64,000 nucleotides of DNA from a virus. The position numbers were made by a program, and so were the translations under genes. This document shows positions 16,227 to 24,625 of the stretch, one piece after another. The notes under the pieces were generated by a model that saw only the letters and a list, made by a program, of their open reading frames with translations, was not told where the DNA came from and did not search any database. Numbering within the stretch: position 1 is the stretch's first letter; each line of letters begins with the position of its first letter. The stretch spans positions 207,655 to 271,654 of the IMG/VR virus record IMGVR_UViG_3300036944_001324. One strand, 5' to 3'.

Positions 16227-16600
16227 CGTTCACCTGGTCCCGTAAAGGCGGTTACGAGTGCTCTAGCACTGGTGACAAACGCTTCTCTGCTTTCCATGCC
16301 AAAATGCCAGATGGTCGCACGATCGAGCATCACTACCAATGTGATGTAAAAGGATACCAACCTGGCGGTCGTGACTGGAAACTTGGTAAAGGCAAGCCAC
16401 CACTGACACCAATGACTCCTGAAGCCCTCTACGAGGCCTACAAGGCCTTGTGGGTGACGTGGGCTAAGGCTAACCCTCACCTGATGATGGAACTGCGTTC
16501 TAAGGCCTTAGAGCACAACTGCCTTCTCAGCGACATGTACGCTACTACATCGGTCAATCAGGCTCATGCCTTGGCCGACTTACTCAACGAAGGATACTGA
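16223..16600 (+). CDS. conserved-type phage protein, 125 aa
   Basis: The first half (GGYECSSTGDKRFSAFHAKM, then IEHHYQCDVKGYQPGG, then LGKGKPP) followed by a helical tail (LWVTWAKANPHLMMEL) is a pattern I have seen in small proteins of unrelated large phages, all of unknown function. The conserved Cys, His and Tyr residues suggest a structured or catalytic core. Coupled to the previous gene by ATGA. Confidence 0.7.
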   Translation: MTFTWSRKGGYECSSTGDKRFSAFHAKMPDGRTIEHHYQCDVKGYQPGGRDWKLGKGKPPLTPMTPEALYEAYKALWVTWAKANPHLMMELRSKALEHNCLLSDMYATTSVNQAHALADLLNEGY

Positions 16601-16601
16601 C

Positions 16602-17027
16602 ATGCCTCAAGAAAAAGAAATAGAAGAAGCCAACGCACGTTTGTCCGTTAATGTTAGCGTACTTCTCGCAAAGAGAATACTGGTCACGCGTGACAACACG
16701 TCGTTCAATCCCGAAATAACCCACGACAGTGTGTACGACTTTCTGGACGACATTCTTACCGTATTCAACTTCATACCTAATCTTGGTACCTCCGGCATCA
16801 AGAAAATGCAGGTCGGTGTGCTCGAAGGTAACACCGGATTTGAATGGATCTTCCTTTTAAACAACGGGGAAAAGTGCGGCACTGTCATGAAAGCTGATCC
16901 GGAGTTCTTTGTGAGTGTGCTGGAAAATTGGTGTAACTGGGGTAACTGGGGAAAACCAGAAGACAAAGATTACCTCATCTCTGAACTCGGTAACTTCCAT
17001 AAGCAGTTGCTTAGAGTTGATTTCTGA
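16602..17027 (+). CDS. hypothetical protein, 141 aa
   Basis: Starts one base after the previous stop, behind AAGGA. Mixed alpha/beta, acidic; contains WCNWGNWG near the C-terminus. Last gene of the 13.3-17.0 kb run, with a promoter-like site 24 bases after the stop. No family is recognised. Confidence 0.65.
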   Translation: MPQEKEIEEANARLSVNVSVLLAKRILVTRDNTSFNPEITHDSVYDFLDDILTVFNFIPNLGTSGIKKMQVGVLEGNTGFEWIFLLNNGEKCGTVMKADPEFFVSVLENWCNWGNWGKPEDKDYLISELGNFHKQLLRVDF

Positions 17028-17050
17028 GATTGGTGATTTAAAGAAAGCCT

Positions 17051-17070
17051 GGCGACATATCATCGTTTGG
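17051..17070 (+). promoter_or_regulatory. candidate phage promoter, ATATAT class
   Basis: GGCGACATATCATCGTTTGG lies 47 bases ahead of the next gene. It shares the ATATCATCGTT core with 11931. Unlike most sites of this class it is not preceded by a terminator hairpin. Confidence 0.55.
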
Positions 17071-17116
17071 AGGAACAGCACATCCTCCAAACATCCTCAA
17101 CTTCCAACTTCCTCAG

Positions 17117-17755
17117 ATGAACGCTAAACGTCAACGTCACAACACGAAATCCAAGGAAAGCGCCTCGCAAGAGCGAATGGCGCATTTCGCTTTCCTCTAT
17201 GGTGACATCCGAGAGCAGGTGAACTCGGTGGGTTACGAGAGTAACCTTGCAGGTAAGGAGCTTGCACGTTTTTGCGTGCGTGCTGGGTTAGGTGGTCATG
17301 AGCGCGATCAGGCAGTGTTCCTGTACACCACGTTGTGCCACGTGGGCGTCTGGGTCAAGCAAGCTATTGAATCCGCCGAGATCAATGCCAATAGCAAGGT
17401 GCGGCATCTGAAGGCTTTGCGGCACAACTTGTCAGTGGTAACGATTCCGTATCCACCCATGCTGAACATGGAGCCCTACATCGCGAATCTGCGTGGGTTC
17501 TACGAGGCAGCGGATTTTTACGGGCGTGAGAAGTTAAAGCGGATCTATCTGATCCAGCATCCGAAAGAAATCAAGACGCGTGTAGTGTTCGACGAGCATC
17601 GCACGTTTCAAACGGACGAGTTGATCCAGGGTGTTATTACCCTGGAGATGGCTCGTCACGCCGGTCACCGCATCAAACTCGGTGACTTCGATGACAAGGT
17701 GCAATGGTTCAACGCATTGCTCGAATCTATCAAACCTAAGGAAAGAAAGAACTAA
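17117..17755 (+). CDS. hypothetical protein, 212 aa
   Basis: A soluble protein with a basic N-terminus (NAKRQRHNTKSKESASQ) and a helical body. It contains a Tyr/Pro-rich stretch (VVTIPYPPMLNMEPYI). No motif is recognised. The stop overlaps the following ATG (TAATG). Confidence 0.7.
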   Translation: MNAKRQRHNTKSKESASQERMAHFAFLYGDIREQVNSVGYESNLAGKELARFCVRAGLGGHERDQAVFLYTTLCHVGVWVKQAIESAEINANSKVRHLKALRHNLSVVTIPYPPMLNMEPYIANLRGFYEAADFYGREKLKRIYLIQHPKEIKTRVVFDEHRTFQTDELIQGVITLEMARHAGHRIKLGDFDDKVQWFNALLESIKPKERKN

Positions 17756-18411
17756 TGCTCGTACTCCTGTTGTGGTTCGGGTTGGTTCCTAAGGGACAAG
17801 CTATGAAAATGAATCCAGTTAAATTGGTGATCGGAACCATGATAGGAGTTTTGCTCTTCGTGATGGTGTTTCCGTTCATCTTGATGTTTGAGTTGTTCTG
17901 GAGAATGACGCCACACGTCAAGACGTCTAAGCGTGTTATTGCTTTGGCTGCTCAGTTTGAGTCAGAGGTAACCAAGATCAATCTGAGCACGACAAGCAAC
18001 ACGGCAGCGTTTGAAGCTGTGACTGCTTTGGCTAGACAGCCGCATTACAAAGAACTGGTGCAGCGTAGATCGTTGTACCTAGGCATCATGACTATTGCAA
18101 GCTACCTTCTTCCTCCCGAGAAGTTCAAGAAGGATGAGTTTGTAGTAGGTTATTTTGCGCAGATGGGTGCAGGGTTACTTACTGGCAAACCCAAAGAGCT
18201 ACACATCGCGAACATGTTCGCCAGGGCTCGCAGCGCCAGTGATGTGGCGGTAGCTTTGATCTACTCTGGATCGCTTGTGGAAGAAGACTTCCGTAGGCAT
18301 TTTGCAGGCACAAATCCGCAGCATGTGTGTGACTTCCTTGCAGCCAGCATCGATGAAGTTCTCGCGATGCCTAACGTGGAAAAATACAAAGAGCCGGGAC
18401 CATGTGGTTGA
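17755..18411 (+). CDS. single-span membrane protein
   Basis: Up to 218 residues. One strong membrane helix (VIGTMIGVLLFVMVFPFILM) lies near residues 25-45, followed by a soluble helical domain. Two starts are possible: the TAATG-coupled ATG at 17755, behind AAGGAAAG, and an ATG at 17803, behind AAGGGA, that puts the helix closer to the N-terminus. I list the longer form. Confidence 0.65.
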   Translation: MLVLLLWFGLVPKGQAMKMNPVKLVIGTMIGVLLFVMVFPFILMFELFWRMTPHVKTSKRVIALAAQFESEVTKINLSTTSNTAAFEAVTALARQPHYKELVQRRSLYLGIMTIASYLLPPEKFKKDEFVVGYFAQMGAGLLTGKPKELHIANMFARARSASDVAVALIYSGSLVEEDFRRHFAGTNPQHVCDFLAASIDEVLAMPNVEKYKEPGPCG

Positions 18412-18842
18412 AGTTTGTTGACTGGTTGAAGACCAGCGTACTGCGTGTCGAAGAGCTCCATTGGATCGAGCGACCTAACTCGTTCGCCAAAACGCTCAAG
18501 AAAATCATCACGGAACAAGCCAGTGGTTACATGCGTGATGTTCACTTCCAGGTGAACCACGTGAACAACCGGACACTGATCAAGGGTTCGGCAACCATGA
18601 CGCTCTTCGACGGTGAATACACTTTCGAGGACATCGTCTATTTTGATGGTGTGCTCGGTAGGACGAGCTTACACATGACCATCAAATGCGAAGCCATTTA
18701 CCACGGAGTGATACCGTCGATGAATGTGAAGCTTCGTGTGAACGACAAGGTTTTCAGTGGTGTAGTGGGTCTTACCATGCGTTTCAAACGCGGGCTTGAT
18801 GTACTGCATTTGAAACATTCTCGAAATAGCACTTCCCACTAA
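18402..18842 (+). CDS. hypothetical protein, 146 aa
   Basis: Overlaps the preceding gene by ten bases. The N-terminus is amphipathic (WLKFVDWLKTSVLRVEEL); the rest is beta-rich (NRTLIKGSATMTLFDG). No family is recognised. It is closed by a hairpin terminator. Confidence 0.7.
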   Translation: MWLKFVDWLKTSVLRVEELHWIERPNSFAKTLKKIITEQASGYMRDVHFQVNHVNNRTLIKGSATMTLFDGEYTFEDIVYFDGVLGRTSLHMTIKCEAIYHGVIPSMNVKLRVNDKVFSGVVGLTMRFKRGLDVLHLKHSRNSTSH

Positions 18843-18855
18843 CCTAAAGCAATCA

Positions 18856-18879
18856 GGAGAGGCTATCTGCGGCCTCTCC
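18856..18879 (+). terminator. hairpin terminator with TATGCCG flank
   Basis: An eight-base stem, GGAGAGGC/GCCTCTCC, followed by TTTTATGCCGACTAC. Confidence 0.85.
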
Positions 18880-18911
18880 TTTTATGCCGACTACAAAGAA
18901 AGGCTAACGCC

Positions 18912-19418
18912 ATGCACAACTTCCTGAACTTTCCTCGTCTGGTTTTCGACGCTGTTTTCAGCAACAACCTTAAAGACGACAAACCAGGTTACTGGACAAC
19001 CACCAAGATGGGTGTAGTGACGATGGATGTCACTAACGAGGATTTCTTGGCATCTCTGAAAAAACAGTTGATCCAAAAAGAGCTCATCGACCATGAACAA
19101 TCGGTTAACGTCGAATACTCATTCCTCAGTAGTGAACAAGCGGTTGTCAAGCCAGACGTCGGGCCTGAAAACTTCAGATGGTCAGGCTTCATTCGACTGG
19201 ACATTCGGGCCGGCGGTAAGTACGCTACTATCACGTTCTTACCGGGATTAGATGTAGCGGTGAACGTTCCGTTCTATTATCACTGGTTCCACGAGGGGGT
19301 AGTCACTGGTGACACATGTCTTTACTTCGGACAAGAGGACATGGATGATCCAGAAGAGCTGCGGGCTTTACTGGCAGAACACATCGCCCATTACATCGCG
19401 CAATCTCACGACGTATAA
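18912..19418 (+). CDS. paralogue family A, member 1
   Basis: A 168-residue protein. The core, MGVVTMDVTNEDFLASLKK then FIRLDIRAGGKYATITF, aligns with the product of 20129-20596 (MGVRSVPVTSEMIVSKLQK, VLDIRAGGIYHTFKF) and more loosely with 19424-19906. All three end with a helical segment (LLAEHIAHYIAQ here). The family is unknown to me; it looks like a single alpha/beta domain. Confidence 0.75.
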   Translation: MHNFLNFPRLVFDAVFSNNLKDDKPGYWTTTKMGVVTMDVTNEDFLASLKKQLIQKELIDHEQSVNVEYSFLSSEQAVVKPDVGPENFRWSGFIRLDIRAGGKYATITFLPGLDVAVNVPFYYHWFHEGVVTGDTCLYFGQEDMDDPEELRALLAEHIAHYIAQSHDV

Positions 19419-19423
19419 AAATC

Positions 19424-19906
19424 ATGAATCAAGAAGCATTGAATAAACTCACTCCTGGTTTCTTCTTCCAGCGTTTTCTTCAGGACATCGATCCTGATAA
19501 ACAAACTCCCACAACTCGGCACTGCACGAGACTGATGACTGCTCAAGTCACCGAACCGTTTTTTCTGAACGAACTCAGGACCAAGATTAACGCCAGAAGT
19601 AAGACGCCAGTAGGTGCACTGGAAGTCGGGTTTACTTTCTACGATGTTCCTACGGAAACTCCGTTTTGTGAAAACGGTGGATTTGTCATTTCTGTAAGAG
19701 TGAATAACAAGTACGCCATGCTTAGTTTTTCTTCAAACATGGACTGGTACGATCATTCGTTAGGGAATTTGAAATCTGAACCTAGTTTCGCAATTATGCG
19801 ATATGACTTAGTTACTGACGACCCTAACAGGCTTCGTTCCAAGCTAGCTGAATACATTGCTACTCATTTGGTGGAGTATGTCTTTATTGATTGGGTGCAA
19901 TCATGA
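19424..19906 (+). CDS. paralogue family A, member 2
   Basis: A 160-residue protein starting six bases after member 1. It shares the order of member 1 (TAQVTEPFFLNELRTKI, FVISVRVNNKYAMLSF, and the C-terminal KLAEYIATHLVEY). Less conserved than members 1 and 3. Function unknown. Confidence 0.7.
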   Translation: MNQEALNKLTPGFFFQRFLQDIDPDKQTPTTRHCTRLMTAQVTEPFFLNELRTKINARSKTPVGALEVGFTFYDVPTETPFCENGGFVISVRVNNKYAMLSFSSNMDWYDHSLGNLKSEPSFAIMRYDLVTDDPNRLRSKLAEYIATHLVEYVFIDWVQS

Positions 19907-20118
19907 CTTTTCACTACACCTACAACGAGATCAATGTCCAACGTCACGACGTTGGTTTCATCGTCAAACAAGTCAAGTCTGTTTTGGCCAGTAAACGTGT
20001 CCGATCCATCTGTCTGAACCAGCTGCCGGACGACAACGGCCAGTTGTACACCACTGAGCAAGCTTCGAGAATCATTGACGCCGTCGTTAACGATTCACTT
20101 TACTACCACTACCCGTAA
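19903..20118 (+). CDS. hypothetical small protein, 71 aa
   Basis: ATGA overlap with family A member 2. Alpha/beta, with a Tyr/His-rich start (TFHYTYNEINVQRHD). Lies between two family A genes but does not share their core. No family is recognised. Confidence 0.6.
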   Translation: MTFHYTYNEINVQRHDVGFIVKQVKSVLASKRVRSICLNQLPDDNGQLYTTEQASRIIDAVVNDSLYYHYP

Positions 20119-20128
20119 AAGACAAATC

Positions 20129-20596
20129 ATGAACAACGAATTCAACTACGCTGCGCAATTTCACAGGCTGTTTCTGCATGATCCTGATGTTGCTCTGGTC
20201 GGTCACACTTCAGTGATGGGTGTGCGGTCTGTTCCCGTGACCAGTGAAATGATCGTCTCGAAACTCCAAAAGAAACTGGTTGATCTGAAAGTGATCAAAC
20301 CTGAAGACACAGTCCAAATGGAGCTGTCCTACTTCGACCATCGCTACACCGCTGTCACGCCCGAGAAATTCGAAGAAGGTGGTGGAATGGTGCTGGATAT
20401 TCGTGCCGGTGGTATTTATCACACTTTCAAGTTTAACCCACGTCAAGAGCATGATCGTGATTTTGTGTTCTGGTGTTTGCGCAGGCGGCTGGACGCTGAT
20501 CCAATGGAGATCGAACTCAACAAAATGCACAACGCCGATCGCGAATCAATGCACGAAAGCATTGTCAATTTGATCGTCGAGTATTTCACCGATTGA
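20129..20596 (+). CDS. paralogue family A, member 3
   Basis: A 155-residue protein closest to member 1 (shared LDIRAGG motif followed by an aromatic-rich strand, and a C-terminal helix HESIVNLIVEYF). Eight bases upstream of the DNA ligase start, so probably in the same transcript. Confidence 0.75.
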   Translation: MNNEFNYAAQFHRLFLHDPDVALVGHTSVMGVRSVPVTSEMIVSKLQKKLVDLKVIKPEDTVQMELSYFDHRYTAVTPEKFEEGGGMVLDIRAGGIYHTFKFNPRQEHDRDFVFWCLRRRLDADPMEIELNKMHNADRESMHESIVNLIVEYFTD

Positions 20597-20603
20597 AAAA
20601 CAA

Positions 20604-22676
20604 ATGACAAACGAAGAACAAGAGTATCTCAAGATCAACGAGAAGCTGCGTGAGGCCGCGCCAGCGTACTACGTTGAAGACAAGCCCATCATGACCGATG
20701 CCGAATACGATCAATTGATCGTTCGTGCTCGCGAATTGGAAAAGCGTGTTGATAAAGCGATCGTCGATGCTGAACGCCTGAAGGGTACGCCACTGTACGA
20801 CGTGGTTGGATCTGTTGCCAAGGGTCTTAAGCCTGCTAAGCATGAGACACCTATGCTCAGTTTGCGTACTGAGACGAATACTTCCGATGAACCCATCCGT
20901 AATTTCCTGCTGAAAGTGGGAAAGCGGCTGGACGAACTTGGTTTTCCACCGAATTGTACCAGTTACTGTGCTGAGTACAAATTTGACGGACTGGCTTTGA
21001 GCCTCAAGTACAGGGATGGAAAACTTCTCCGTGCAGTTACCCGTGGCGACGGTTACGAAGGTGAAAACGTTACGCATAACGCTCTCGTCGTTAAAGGCAT
21101 ACCTACGACTATCGGTCTGAAGCGGGATCTGGAAGTTCGTGGTGAAGTGATGATGACTAAAGAGATGTTTGCTAGTTTGAATAAGCAAGCATTGATAAGC
21201 GGAAGTCGTGTCTTTGTAAACCCGCGTAACGCTGCCGCTGGTTCCATGCGACTTCTCGATTCGAATGAATGCAAACGACGCGGACTAATCTTTGTTGCTT
21301 ACAGCGCCATAGGGCCTGCGGTTGATATGGAAACCGACAGCCATCTCTATCGCATATTGACCTTGGAAAACCTGGGTTTTGAAATCGGGCTTACACCTCT
21401 ACGTACTAAAACACCAGAGCGACTAGCGGAGTTCTACCAAAAGACTCTCAATGAACGGACCACAATACCGTTTGAAATCGATGGGGTAGTCTACAAAGTC
21501 GACTCTATCGAGCAACAAGAAAAGCTTGGTGTCATCGGTAAAGAACCTGTCTGGGCAATTGCTCACAAGTTCCCACCGGAGGAAGCCACCACCAGACTCG
21601 AGAGCATCGACATCCAAGTCGGGCGCACTGGCAAGTTCACTCCCGTCGCCAAGTTGAAGCCTATCTTCGTGGGTGGCGTTACTGTATCGAGCGTGACGCT
21701 CAGTAACATCTTCGACGTGCGTCGCAAGGACATCCGTCCAGGCGATACGGTGTTCGTTCGTCGTGCTGGTGACGTGATCCCTGAGATCACGACACGAGCC
21801 AACCGTAAGCGTGATGGTTACGTTCCTAACTTCCAGATGCCTCCCCAGTGTCCGGTTTGCGGCGGACTTGCTATCCGTTTCAAAGGCGAAAGCAACTACC
21901 AATGCACCAACAAGTACGAGTGTCCGGCGCAACTCTCTGGCTCCATCTTGCATTACGTCAGTCGTGCCTGTATGGACATCGAGGGTTTTGGTGAAGAGAC
22001 GGTTGACCTGTTGACGAAAGAAGGCTACGTGCGTTCATTCGTTGACTTGTACCGCTTGACACCACAGATCCTTACAGAAGTAGGATTGGGTCCGAAGAAA
22101 GGACAGAACCTGCTCGACGCCATCGATGGTTCTCGTGTGAACTCTCTAGCTCGTTTCATCTACGGGCTGGGTATTCGCTATGTGGGTGCCAACACTTCCA
22201 AGATTCTTGCTAATCGTTTCAAGACGATCGGTGCGCTCTTTGAAGCCAAGCGGGAAGAACTCATCAACCTGCCTGACATGGGGCCCGTTACAACGGACTC
22301 CGTGGTTTCCTACATCGGCAACGCGCACAGGCGAGCGTTGGTGTTTGAGACCATTGCGGTGGGTAAGTTGATTCTGACCACCGTAGAGCAACCTCCAAAG
22401 CCCGTAGGACCGCTCACAGGCCAATCTTTCGTGGTGTCTGGACGGTTGACACACTACGAAGCGATAGAGCCTTCTAAGACCCGTGAAGCCTTCATTGATG
22501 TTTTGGAGGATCTGGGTGCTTCTGTCACCGATAAGGTGAATAAAGATACAACGGCACTTATCATAGGTGAGAAACCTTCGAGCAAGTTAGCCAAAGCGAA
22601 AGCTCTGGGCATCCGTGTTATGACAGACAAGGAAGCCATGGAACAGTTCATGAACCTGGAAGTCTCCACGTTCTAA
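20604..22676 (+). CDS. ligA: NAD-dependent DNA ligase
   Basis: A 690-residue protein with the full domain order of bacterial LigA. The N-terminal Ia domain holds the NAD-binding YY..D.P..(T/S)DAEYD pattern (YYVEDKPIMTDAEYD). The adenylation motif KFDG places the AMP-accepting lysine at 126, with RGDGYEGENVT following. Next come the OB fold (VGRTGKFTPVAKL), a four-Cys zinc finger (CPVCGG ... CTN...CPAQ) near 415-440, the helix-hairpin-helix region and a C-terminal BRCT domain (LTGQSFVVSGRLTH) from about 590. It seals 3'-OH/5'-P nicks using NAD. The length is close to bacterial enzymes (about 670), and all domains appear intact. Confidence 0.97.
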   Translation: MTNEEQEYLKINEKLREAAPAYYVEDKPIMTDAEYDQLIVRARELEKRVDKAIVDAERLKGTPLYDVVGSVAKGLKPAKHETPMLSLRTETNTSDEPIRNFLLKVGKRLDELGFPPNCTSYCAEYKFDGLALSLKYRDGKLLRAVTRGDGYEGENVTHNALVVKGIPTTIGLKRDLEVRGEVMMTKEMFASLNKQALISGSRVFVNPRNAAAGSMRLLDSNECKRRGLIFVAYSAIGPAVDMETDSHLYRILTLENLGFEIGLTPLRTKTPERLAEFYQKTLNERTTIPFEIDGVVYKVDSIEQQEKLGVIGKEPVWAIAHKFPPEEATTRLESIDIQVGRTGKFTPVAKLKPIFVGGVTVSSVTLSNIFDVRRKDIRPGDTVFVRRAGDVIPEITTRANRKRDGYVPNFQMPPQCPVCGGLAIRFKGESNYQCTNKYECPAQLSGSILHYVSRACMDIEGFGEETVDLLTKEGYVRSFVDLYRLTPQILTEVGLGPKKGQNLLDAIDGSRVNSLARFIYGLGIRYVGANTSKILANRFKTIGALFEAKREELINLPDMGPVTTDSVVSYIGNAHRRALVFETIAVGKLILTTVEQPPKPVGPLTGQSFVVSGRLTHYEAIEPSKTREAFIDVLEDLGASVTDKVNKDTTALIIGEKPSSKLAKAKALGIRVMTDKEAMEQFMNLEVSTF

Positions 22677-22686
22677 ACGTCATATC

Positions 22687-22711
22687 GCCAGCAGCTTATC
22701 GGGCTGCTGGC
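22687..22711 (+). terminator. rho-independent terminator
   Basis: A nine-base stem, GCCAGCAGC/GCTGCTGGC, followed directly by TTTTTCTATC. Ends the family A-ligase transcript. Confidence 0.9.
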
Positions 22712-22753
22712 TTTTTCTATCTCTCTCCAACCAAAGCAAAGGAAACTATCATC

Positions 22754-23860
22754 ATGGAAACCAACATCATCACCACCGCAGGACATATGGCTCTGGATGC
22801 AGCCATGGAGCATGTTGCGGAACACCACCCAGTTCGCACCGGTCCTGTCACGGACGCAACCATTAAGTCTGAGACCATCATCAAAAAGGCAACGCCCCAC
22901 GTGGCGATTGCTTACAACCCCTATTCGCTCGACAGCCTGATGGGTGCGGCGCAAGCCATTTTCCATCCAGACTACCACAAGGCAAGGCTGGTTCCTTACA
23001 ACCAGTTCGCATCGACCGACACGCTGATGAACTACACCAAGATCCTGTTCGTTGGTGTGGAAATCACGCAACTGGATTTCGCCGCCCTGATGTCTGGTAC
23101 GCAGATGAGTGTGCAGTTGGTCGCTTACCGTGACAGCTATTCCTGGATGGACGAGAAGTCCCTCAAGAAACTGGGCGACCGTGTAACGTTCTTGCGTCCC
23201 AGTGACGAGTTTGTCAACGAACTGTTGGCCCGTACTGATAACACGGCGACAAAGATCGTTCAGTTCTGGGTGGACAAGTCCGGTGAAGGCCGGGTGCCGG
23301 GCGTTCTGTACAACCTGACGTCGTTGGTATCACGGATGGTGAGCCAAAGCTATCCTATCCTTTCGTTCCATGTGGACCTCAATGAAGGTACGATGGAATC
23401 CGAAGAAGAGATGTCCAACAAGGCACGCATTCACGATGCGGTTGCCAAGCTGCGCACAGCTCTGGGATCGGTAGAGCCCATGAACGAAGTCCTCGGCCTG
23501 ACTTTCAAGGCCGATGTCGACGCTTACCTGTCGCACTTTCGCCATGTCCGCTACACGCTCACGCGTTCACTGCGGATGATGGCGTTTCGTCAGGCTACTG
23601 GTGCGTTGTCGTCTACCGTGATCGAGTTGCCAGTCGTCCCAGCCAGTGAGATGACGCACAGCGACATTTTGCACGCTGCTTTGCAACACTATAAGGAAGT
23701 GGTGACTTATGAAGATGTTCGTGAGTATCGCATCTGGCGCATTTATTCGGAGAAAGCGCAAGACCGTCAAAAGCTCGTGCACATCTTCAAGCCTGTGATG
23801 GTGTGGAGTGAAGGCGCTGTGCTTTGTGCGCTGACACACACCACTACGTCAACTGCGTGA
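22754..23860 (+). CDS. DHH-phosphoesterase-like protein lacking catalytic residues
   Basis: A 368-residue protein whose first 150 residues follow the layout of the DHH phosphoesterase at 47446. AIAYNPYSLDSLMGAAQAI parallels the DCLDG strand-helix, LVPYNQFASTDTLMNYTKILFVGVE parallels the segment ending VMVDF, and LVAYRDSYSWMD stands where the DHH motif should be. None of the metal-binding Asp/His residues is kept, and no GGGHxxAAG is visible. It may be an inactive relative; this is my reading of pattern, not a database match. It has its own strong ribosome site and a terminator on each side. Confidence 0.55.
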   Translation: METNIITTAGHMALDAAMEHVAEHHPVRTGPVTDATIKSETIIKKATPHVAIAYNPYSLDSLMGAAQAIFHPDYHKARLVPYNQFASTDTLMNYTKILFVGVEITQLDFAALMSGTQMSVQLVAYRDSYSWMDEKSLKKLGDRVTFLRPSDEFVNELLARTDNTATKIVQFWVDKSGEGRVPGVLYNLTSLVSRMVSQSYPILSFHVDLNEGTMESEEEMSNKARIHDAVAKLRTALGSVEPMNEVLGLTFKADVDAYLSHFRHVRYTLTRSLRMMAFRQATGALSSTVIELPVVPASEMTHSDILHAALQHYKEVVTYEDVREYRIWRIYSEKAQDRQKLVHIFKPVMVWSEGAVLCALTHTTTSTA

Positions 23861-23865
23861 TTGTT

Positions 23866-23887
23866 GCAAGGGGGTTACTCCCCTTGC
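23866..23887 (+). terminator. hairpin terminator
   Basis: An eight-base stem, GCAAGGGG/CCCCTTGC, with loop GTTACT. It has no T-run and no TATGCCG flank. Confidence 0.7.
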
Positions 23888-23915
23888 ACGTTACGACTTA
23901 CTTGGATAAAATAAA

Positions 23916-24500
23916 ATGCAACCTAATTTGATGAATCTGAGTAACGATCAAACGTGCCGACTCTTCACCGGCATTATGAGTGAAGGCGCTGCTCAAGACC
24001 CCGGCTTGGTTCATTCCATGGCTGACTTCTTCTGGAAGACCACCGATAACTACCAAATGTTCTCAGGTGGGGTGTACTTTCGGGATGTGGTTGGTAATGC
24101 GTTGTGCTCCAGCTTTGCTATCAGTGTTCTCAAGAACACCATGCTGATCACCAATTGTCACTTTGTTGATCCCTTAGAGCTCCCAACTCCCACCGGCGTG
24201 GTGACCATTGACCATCGGATGGTGCCTTGCTTTTTGGAAAAGCGACATGAAGAAGATCCCCGCACTGCAACGCGGATTTACTTCAACCCAGAAAGCAAGC
24301 ATTTCGTATCGGTGAACATTGTCTACGAAGGTGATGCTGCACCAGGGCCTTTTTCAGACACTGCTAAATTCAAGTTCTATCGGGTCTATCCAGCGTGCAT
24401 CCATGCACCTTACGAGATCTTCGAGGTCCTGTCTACGTTACTGTGTCCCGATATTGAACCACCTGAAATCTTGCAGTCCATGTATCGACCCCTTCACTGA
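23916..24500 (+). CDS. hypothetical protein, 194 aa
   Basis: A soluble alpha/beta protein without a clear ribosome site (AT-rich leader only). It contains several Cys and His but no recognised motif. It stands alone between two hairpins, just before the tail-fibre module, which does not itself indicate a function. Confidence 0.65.
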   Translation: MQPNLMNLSNDQTCRLFTGIMSEGAAQDPGLVHSMADFFWKTTDNYQMFSGGVYFRDVVGNALCSSFAISVLKNTMLITNCHFVDPLELPTPTGVVTIDHRMVPCFLEKRHEEDPRTATRIYFNPESKHFVSVNIVYEGDAAPGPFSDTAKFKFYRVYPACIHAPYEIFEVLSTLLCPDIEPPEILQSMYRPLH

Positions 24501-24555
24501 TGTTATTTGAGTAGTCATGCACGGCGAAACAGGAAGAATCCTTTGACTCTTTCAT

Positions 24556-24595
24556 ACCCAACTACTTGCTCCTTCAATGGGGTGAGTAGTTGGGT
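24556..24595 (+). terminator. long-loop hairpin terminator
   Basis: An eleven-base stem, ACCCAACTACT/AGTAGTTGGGT, with an 18-base loop, followed by TATTCCCTGTTTCTTTTTT. Confidence 0.8.
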
Positions 24596-24625
24596 TATTC
24601 CCTGTTTCTTTTTTGGTCCTCAATA

